Source of the DNA: SYAC01 sp046048055
GTDB lineage: Bacteria > Planctomycetota > Phycisphaerae > Phycisphaerales > SM1A02
NCBI GenBank assembly: GCA_046048055.1
Contig: JBJOGW010000022.1
Coordinates: 1-15,311 of the forward strand
Direction of reading: 5' to 3'
Length of the DNA: 15,311 nt
The position numbers and the translations under genes are program-made. Below the pieces are notes generated by a model. It did not search any database, had not been told where the DNA came from, and was given only the letters and a program-made list of their open reading frames with translations. This document shows positions 8,128-12,439 of this stretch, piece after piece (the stretch's first letter is position 1; every line of letters begins with the position of its first letter).

Positions 8128-8834
8128 TGCGTGAACATGCGCGTGCGGATGTCGTCCAGAAAGCGCGTGATCTGGCCCTGCTCGCGCGGCGTGCTCGAGC
8201 CCTGCACCTCGCCCTCCCAGATGTCCAGGAAGCGCGTCACGCCACGGTCGGTCACCTCGCCACCGCCCGCGAACCGCTCACGACGCCGCTCGCCCCGCTC
8301 GCCTTCGCGCCTCATCTCGGCCAGACGCTCCGCGTCGCTCTTGCCGCTGTCACGACCGGTCACGGCACCCTCCAGGGTGCGCTGCCACTTCACCAGCCAG
8401 CCATCGATGAACGCGCCGCGCTCCGAGGCCGGAAGGTTCATGTACTCGGCGGCGCCCTCGGCCAGTGCGTCCTTCATCACGCCCTTCACGTTCTCGCGGA
8501 GCTGGTCCCGCGCCGGCTGGCTCAGGCCCGCCAGAAACGCGGCCGCGGCGGCGCTCTCGCCGGGATCGAAGCCGCGGAAGCGGTCGGCGAACTCCCGCAT
8601 GAAGCGGATGCGCTCCTCCAGCGGCAGCTTGGAGAAGTCCTTCACGGCCAGGTAACCCAGCACGCCGTCCACCGGGGTGTCGAAGATGCTCGGCGGCGGA
8701 CGGAACCGGGCGAACACCCACCACCACACCCCTGCGGCCAGGAGCAGCGTGGCCAGCACGACCAGCGCCGATCGGGCCACCCGGCCGTGGTCCATGGTCT
8801 CCAGCCTCCATCGGATGTCGGCAAGCGTGGTCAT
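8124..8834 (-). CDS. Membrane-anchored protein of unknown function
   Basis: I do not recognise a family. The 236-residue protein has a short basic N terminus, one strong transmembrane segment at about 22-41 (ending VWWWVFARF), and a soluble helical domain. The domain has a stretch FLAGLSQPARDQLRENVKG (100-118), a highly charged Arg/Glu segment (about 167-187) and a C-terminal helix pair ending RFLDDIRTRMF. The N-terminal positive charges before the membrane segment suggest a cytoplasmic N terminus and a periplasmic domain, though arginines also follow it. The start ATG overlaps the stop of the pseudopilin-like gene (ATGA) and its own stop overlaps the hrpB GTG, so it is sandwiched in a tightly coupled operon. 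Codon use matches its neighbours. A link with pilin-type secretion is possible from context only. Confidence 0.85.
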   Translation of the reverse strand: MTTLADIRWRLETMDHGRVARSALVVLATLLLAAGVWWWVFARFRPPPSIFDTPVDGVLGYLAVKDFSKLPLEERIRFMREFADRFRGFDPGESAAAAAFLAGLSQPARDQLRENVKGVMKDALAEGAAEYMNLPASERGAFIDGWLVKWQRTLEGAVTGRDSGKSDAERLAEMRREGERGERRRERFAGGGEVTDRGVTRFLDIWEGEVQGSSTPREQGQITRFLDDIRTRMFTQ

Positions 8835-9505
8835 GGCTGGTCGTCATCTCCCTCATCGGTCAACTCCTCCGGAGGGGTGTTCTCACGCACCGAGCCGTCG
8901 GCAAAGAGCGCGTTGCGCGGCTGGCGCGTGCCCGGGTGCCGGTCCTCGGAATCCACCACCAGGGCGTACTTGCTGGCCCGTGGCGTGCCGCCCGGGGCAT
9001 CGCCGGGAGGTTTCTCGATTCCGTCGTAGAAGGCGCCGACCATGCGACCCTCGAGCTGGTTGCGAAGGCGCGTGCGGGCCTTGTCGGTGATGTCCCGCTC
9101 GCGCAGCACGGTGCGGGCCACCTGAACCTGCACCTCGGGCGTGTAGCGCAGCAGGCCCGGCACATAGAGATAACTGGTGCCGGTGACCCGGCTCTCGGGA
9201 TTGAAGTCCGCGGGGCACAGCCAGACTTCGGACGTGGGTTCCAGGTAACCCTTGAGCAGCGCTGGCAGTCCTCCCTCGGGACCGTTGTCACCCACGGCAG
9301 GCAGCATGTCGCAGATGGGAACCAGCCCACCGATCGCGTCGGTGTAGGCCTGCAGCGGCAGGTGGATCTGGCGAAGGTTGCTCAGGCAGCCGCTGTTGCG
9401 GGCCTCGGCGCGGATCATGCCCATCGTGGGCACCGCGATGCCCATGAGCAGTCCGATGATGCCGATCACCACCAGCAGTTCCACGATGGTGAACCCTCGA
9501 CGCAT
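8831..9505 (-). CDS. Prepilin-like protein with N-terminal cleavage/methylation motif (type II pseudopilin / planctomycete prepilin-type)
   Basis: The protein of 224 residues starts MRRGFTIVELLVVIGIIGLL. It has the type III (prepilin) signal: a short basic leader cut after Gly4, Phe5 as the methylated first mature residue, Glu at mature position 5, and one hydrophobic helix (about 6-26). The rest is a periplasmic domain with two cysteines (CLSNLRQIH and LCPADFNPESR) and a C-terminal H...NALFADGSVR block that resembles the H-X-DG ending of abundant planctomycete prepilin-type proteins. A longer frame from 9547 would add 14 residues ahead of the signal and bury it, so the 9505 start is preferred. 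The promoter at 9512-9540 agrees. No secretin, GspE or GspF gene lies nearby, so this is an orphan pseudopilin whose partners are elsewhere. It shares a 4-base overlap with the next gene. Confidence 0.9.
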   Translation of the reverse strand: MRRGFTIVELLVVIGIIGLLMGIAVPTMGMIRAEARNSGCLSNLRQIHLPLQAYTDAIGGLVPICDMLPAVGDNGPEGGLPALLKGYLEPTSEVWLCPADFNPESRVTGTSYLYVPGLLRYTPEVQVQVARTVLRERDITDKARTRLRNQLEGRMVGAFYDGIEKPPGDAPGGTPRASKYALVVDSEDRHPGTRQPRNALFADGSVRENTPPEELTDEGDDDQP

Positions 9506-9511
9506 GGGTGC

Positions 9512-9540
9512 ATGGTAGGTGCCGCGCCGCGGCCTCCCAA
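9512..9540 (-). promoter_or_regulatory. Predicted promoter of the pseudopilin-TM-hrpB unit, leaderless
   Basis: On the minus strand, the -35 is TTGGGA (9540-9535), the spacer is 17 bases and the -10 is TACCAT (9517-9512). The -10 ends six bases before the ATG at 9505, so the predicted start site falls on the A of the start codon. The spacer holds a perfect 6-1-6 palindrome, GCCGCG-C-CGCGGC (9521-9533). The promoter occupies nearly all of the 41-base gap after ftsY. Confidence 0.6.
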
Positions 9541-9546
9541 GCGGCA

Positions 9547-10476
9547 TCAGGCCGCGGCGGTCCCCTCGAACAGGGCATCCACGAACGCGTCGGGATCGAA
9601 CGCCTGCACATCGTCGGGGGTCTCGCCCACGCCCACCAGCTTCACGGGAACGCCCACCGCCTCCTGAATCGCCACCACCGCGCCACCTCGGGCGGTCCCG
9701 TCCAGCTTGGCCAGAAACACGCCGGTCACGTCGGCGGCCTCGCGAAAGATGCGCGCCTGGGCCACCGCGCTCTGCCCGGTGGTGGCGTCCAGCACCAGCA
9801 GGACCTCGTGCGGGGCACCGGGAATGCGCCTGGCGATGACCGAGCGGATCTTGCCCAGTTCGCGCATCAGTCCCTCCTGGGTGTGCAGCCGTCCCGCCGT
9901 GTCCACCAGCAGCGCGTCGGTGCCCCGTGCCACCGCCGCGTCGGCCGCGTCAAAGGCCACGCTGGCCGGATCGGCACCAGCCTTGCCCTTCACGATGTCC
10001 ACGCCGAGCCGCTCCGCCCAGATCGTGAGTTGCGCCACCGCGCCGGCGCGGAAGGTGTCCGCGGCCGCCAGCAGCACGCTCCGCCCCTGGTCCTGCAGCG
10101 CCTTGGCGATCTTGGCCACGCTGGTGGTCTTGCCCGATCCGTTCACGCCCACCACCAGGATCACGGTGGGCCGAGTGGCCGCCTGGGCCAGCTCACGGTC
10201 TCCAGCCCGCAGTCGCTCCTTCAGACGCTCCTTCAGGATGTCCACCGCGTCCGACCCCTTGCGCGCCATGCCGGCACGGAACCGCCGTCGCACCTCGTCC
10301 ACCAGGTCGCGCGCCACGGTCACGCCCACATCCGCCGAGACCAGCGTGGTCTCCAGCTGGTCGATGAGCGCCTCGTCGAGGTCGCGCCCAAGCAGCAGCG
10401 AGCGCACCCCGCCACCCAGTGCCGCTGCGGTGCGCTGCGCCCCCCGGCGAAGGGCCTCGATCGCCCATCGGAACAT
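9547..10476 (-). CDS. ftsY: Signal recognition particle receptor FtsY
   Basis: An SRP-type GTPase that receives ribosome-nascent-chain-SRP complexes at the inner membrane. With the start at 10476 it has 309 residues and lacks the long acidic A domain of E. coli FtsY, so it is mainly the NG domain. The N domain covers about 1-95. G1 is GVNGSGKTT (110-118), DTFRAGA is at 140-146, DTAGR at 192-196, the AKLDGTARGG version of the G4 region at 256-265, and GVGE at 282-285. The chosen ATG overlaps the nusB stop by one base (TGATG), a common coupling arrangement. An ATG at 10503, inside nusB, would add nine residues (MEEPGWGRL) and is less likely. The short amphipathic start MFRWAIEALRRG may help membrane binding. 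Third gene of the ribH-nusB-ftsY block. Confidence 0.96.
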   Translation of the reverse strand: MFRWAIEALRRGAQRTAAALGGGVRSLLLGRDLDEALIDQLETTLVSADVGVTVARDLVDEVRRRFRAGMARKGSDAVDILKERLKERLRAGDRELAQAATRPTVILVVGVNGSGKTTSVAKIAKALQDQGRSVLLAAADTFRAGAVAQLTIWAERLGVDIVKGKAGADPASVAFDAADAAVARGTDALLVDTAGRLHTQEGLMRELGKIRSVIARRIPGAPHEVLLVLDATTGQSAVAQARIFREAADVTGVFLAKLDGTARGGAVVAIQEAVGVPVKLVGVGETPDDVQAFDPDAFVDALFEGTAAA

Positions 10477-10889
10477 CAGGCGGCCCCACCCCGGCTCTTC
10501 CACCAGCGGTCCAGCACCGCATTCACGAACGCCGGGCTGCGGTCGCCGCCGAACTCGCGAGCCAGTTCCACGGCCTGGTCGATGGCCAGCGCGTGCGGCA
10601 CGCCTCCGTGGGCCATCTCATAGAAGGCCAGCCGAAGCACGTTGCGATCCACCACGGGCTGGCGATGCGCGGGCCAGTCCGTCACCAGGGCGGCCAACGC
10701 CCGGTCGGCCTCGTCGCGAAACTCCCACGCCATCGCGGCCAGAGCGCGTCCCTGCTCCAGGCTCTGGGCATCGAGCGGCGCCTCGGCGTCGTCGGCAAAG
10801 CGACCGGCCAGCGAGGTCTCGCCGGATCCCTGGTCCAGTTCGTACATGGCCTGCAGGGCGCAACGCCGGGCCTGGGTCTTCACGTGCAT
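10476..10889 (-). CDS. nusB: Transcription antitermination factor NusB
   Basis: A small all-helical RNA-binding protein of 137 residues, the usual family length. It binds boxA RNA with NusE (ribosomal protein S10) and supports antitermination in rRNA operons. The start MHVKTQARRCALQAMYELDQG matches the arginine-rich first helix of the family, and the later blocks VVDRNVLRLAFYEM and AIDQAVELAREFGGDRSPAFVNAVLD are characteristic. The ATG lies within ribH (10-base overlap, different frame), and the stop overlaps the ftsY ATG. A ribH-nusB pair is common in bacteria, where riboflavin and NusB genes often sit together. No promoter of its own is visible, so it is probably expressed from the ribH promoter. 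Confidence 0.94.
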   Translation of the reverse strand: MHVKTQARRCALQAMYELDQGSGETSLAGRFADDAEAPLDAQSLEQGRALAAMAWEFRDEADRALAALVTDWPAHRQPVVDRNVLRLAFYEMAHGGVPHALAIDQAVELAREFGGDRSPAFVNAVLDRWWKSRGGAA

Positions 10890-11371
10890 GACGGGCTCGC
10901 CTTTCGCATGCGGCGGAGCTCCACGACCGATCGGATCGCGGCGTTCATGGCGAAGGCGCCCGCGTCACCCCTGGAGCCGCCCGAGCGGGCCTTGGCCTGC
11001 TTGAGACTCTCCACGGTGAGCACCCCCATCGCCACCGGCTTGCGGTGTCGCGCGGCCAGATCGCTCAGCGTGGAGAGCACCGACTGGGCGATGTGCTGGT
11101 CGTGACGCGTCTCGCCCTGCACCACGCATCCCAGCACCACCACCGCGTCCGCCGGCCCCTGGATCGCCTCGCCCGCCAGCGCAGGCACGTCGAAGATGCC
11201 GTCCACCGTGAACACCTCGACCTGCGCCGCCGTCCCGCCAGCCTGCTCGAAGGCCCGCATGGCGCCCGCGAGCAGGCGATCATGGATCTCTCGGTGGTAG
11301 TCGCTGGCCACCACGGCCACGCGGATGCCGCTGGCCTGAAGGCCGTGAACGAATGTGGAAGCCATGCGCAT
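10880..11371 (-). CDS. ribH: 6,7-dimethyl-8-ribityllumazine synthase (riboflavin synthase beta chain)
   Basis: Catalyses the penultimate step of riboflavin synthesis, joining 5-amino-6-ribitylamino-uracil with 3,4-dihydroxy-2-butanone 4-phosphate. It has 163 residues. Seen are the substrate-binding strand VAVVASDYHREIHDRLLAGAM (split: VAVVASDYHRE, about 18-28, then RLLAGAM), TVDGIFDVPALA (about 55-66), the core VLGCVVQGETRHDQHIA with the likely catalytic His at 90, and KPVAMGVLTVESLKQAKARSGG (about 111-132). The frame is open to 11734, but that extension runs antisense to the next gene and has no homology-like sequence. The ATG at 11371 sits eight bases after a TACCAT -10. A second ATG at 11365 would shorten it by two residues. 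It leads the ribH-nusB-ftsY transcript and is divergent from the UbiA-like gene. The remaining rib genes are not in the window. Confidence 0.95.
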   Translation of the reverse strand: MRMASTFVHGLQASGIRVAVVASDYHREIHDRLLAGAMRAFEQAGGTAAQVEVFTVDGIFDVPALAGEAIQGPADAVVVLGCVVQGETRHDQHIAQSVLSTLSDLAARHRKPVAMGVLTVESLKQAKARSGGSRGDAGAFAMNAAIRSVVELRRMRKASPSCT

Positions 11372-11379
11372 GGGCCGGG

Positions 11380-11409
11380 ATGGTAGAAGGTGACTCGGGC
11401 GCGCCGCAA
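11380..11409 (-). promoter_or_regulatory. Predicted promoter of ribH-nusB-ftsY, leaderless
   Basis: On the minus strand, the -10 is TACCAT (11385-11380), eight bases before the ATG at 11371. A weak -35, TTGCGG (11409-11404), lies 18 bases upstream. The expected -35 area of the divergent UbiA-like gene overlaps the same bases. The palindrome GGCGCGCC (11398-11405) lies at this junction. Confidence 0.5.
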
Positions 11410-11428
11410 AGGCACGGATTCGGCTCCG

Positions 11429-11434
11429 TAGCAT
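11429..11434 (+). promoter_or_regulatory. Predicted -10 element of the UbiA-like gene, leaderless
   Basis: TAGCAT is followed by six bases (CCCGAC) and then the ATG at 11441, so a start site seven bases after the -10 would be the A of ATG. No clear -35 is visible. The 13 bases GTAGCATCCCGAC match the lptD-like promoter at 12 of 13 positions. Confidence 0.55.
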
Positions 11435-11440
11435 CCCGAC

Positions 11441-12409
11441 ATGCGGTCTCTGGTCATCCGAGCGCTGGCCATCCTGCAGCTGGTTCGTCTTCCGCTGGCC
11501 CTGGCCGTGGGGAGCGACCTGTGGCTGGCCACGCTGCTGGCTCGCTGGGATCCTGCGGCGGCGGCACGGCCCGCAAGCACCATGCCGCTGACGCTCGCCC
11601 TGACACTGGCCGGCCTGGTGGGTGGTGGCATGCTGGGGTTCGCCGCCGGAATGAACGACCTGCTCGACCAGCGCCGGGATCAGGCCACCAATCCCGGGCG
11701 ACCGCTGCCCGCCGGTCGCATGCGCACACCGCACGCCGCCCTGGTCACCTTCGGATCGCTCGTCACGGCGCTGCTGGCGTCACTGGCGTTCGGAGATGAC
11801 GCGCTGCGCGTGGCGTTGCTGGCGGCGGCGGGCATCGTGGTCTGGAACACCATGGGTCGGCACGTGCCCGCGATCGGCATTCCGATGATGGGACTTGCCC
11901 ACGCGGGCGTGATGTTCATCCCGTGGCCGGGTCAGCCGTTCACGCTTCCCGCCTGCCTGATCCTGCTCAAGGCCACGGTGGCCGGCGCGGTGGCCCACCA
12001 ACGTCTGGGCAAGCGTCCCGTGCTGGACGCGCAGGGGCTGACCACTCTGGGGCTGATCCTGGCCGCCTGCGTGGCCGGCCTGGTGTGGCTGGGGATTCGG
12101 CGTGATGTGCCGGAGTGGCCGCCCTCGGGCCAGATGTGGCTGGCTCTCTTCCCGGCCCTGGCGATCGGCTGGTTTCTCTGGCTGCTGCGGGCGGCCTCGC
12201 GCGAACCCACCCGCGAGGACTCGGCACTGCTGCTGCACCGCGCGGTGGTGGCGGCCCCACCGGCCATGGCCGCGGCATGGAGCGTTTCCATGCAACGCCC
12301 CGTGTCCGCGCTGGCCTTTGCAGGCACCGCGGTGGCCTGCTGGGTGCTCACGTCGCTGGCGCGCGAGGTCCACGCCATGCTCGCCGCGCCGCCGGCGTGG
12401 CGCGGCTGA
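11441..12409 (+). CDS. UbiA-like prenyltransferase-family membrane protein, second Asp motif missing
   Basis: A 322-residue polytopic membrane protein with about nine predicted membrane segments. The first aspartate motif of the UbiA superfamily is intact as NDLLDQRRD (72-80), followed by NPGRPLPAGR, typical of enzymes that transfer prenyl chains to aromatic or lipid acceptors. The second aspartate-rich motif, expected after the fifth or sixth helix (KDxxDxxGD type), is not visible. The matching place reads AVAHQRLGKRPVLD. This resembles UbiA-like proteins such as EboC, whose activity is unclear, so the substrate cannot be named. The ATG directly follows a TAGCAT -10. It is divergent from ribH (69-base gap) and its stop lies 30 bases before the lptD-like GTG, within a strong hairpin, so the two plus-strand genes may be transcribed separately. 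Confidence 0.82.
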   Translation: MRSLVIRALAILQLVRLPLALAVGSDLWLATLLARWDPAAAARPASTMPLTLALTLAGLVGGGMLGFAAGMNDLLDQRRDQATNPGRPLPAGRMRTPHAALVTFGSLVTALLASLAFGDDALRVALLAAAGIVVWNTMGRHVPAIGIPMMGLAHAGVMFIPWPGQPFTLPACLILLKATVAGAVAHQRLGKRPVLDAQGLTTLGLILAACVAGLVWLGIRRDVPEWPPSGQMWLALFPALAIGWFLWLLRAASREPTREDSALLLHRAVVAAPPAMAAAWSVSMQRPVSALAFAGTAVACWVLTSLAREVHAMLAAPPAWRG

Positions 12410-12411
12410 GC
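12379..12411 (+). terminator. Strong hairpin at the end of the UbiA-like gene
   Basis: GCTC-GCCGCGCC (12379-12390) pairs with GGCGCGGC-T-GAGC (12399-12411), giving a 12-bp stem with one bulged T and an 8-base loop. It spans the stop codon at 12407-12409 and ends 15 bases before the -10 of the next gene. There is no U-tract, so it may be a Rho-independent-like pause, an mRNA end stabiliser or part of a Rho-dependent end. Confidence 0.45.
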
Positions 12412-12426
12412 GAGTCTGGCCCCCGG

Positions 12427-12432
12427 TAGCAT
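12427..12432 (+). promoter_or_regulatory. Predicted -10 element of the lptD-like gene, leaderless
   Basis: TAGCAT is followed by seven bases (TCCGACC) and the GTG at 12440. The predicted start site is one base before, or at, the GTG. No clear -35 is visible. The box GTAGCATTCCGAC is nearly identical to that of the UbiA-like gene. Confidence 0.55.
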
Positions 12433-12439
12433 TCCGACC

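Noticed and set aside
5638..8655. 1005-codon plus-strand ORF antisense to hrpB
   Set aside because: Same in-register effect. hrpB has all helicase motifs, while the antisense translation is low-complexity Arg/His/Gln-rich sequence.
11372..11734. Upstream extension of ribH by 121 residues
   Set aside because: It runs antisense through the UbiA-like gene and past both divergent promoters. Lumazine synthase homology begins only after the ATG at 11371.
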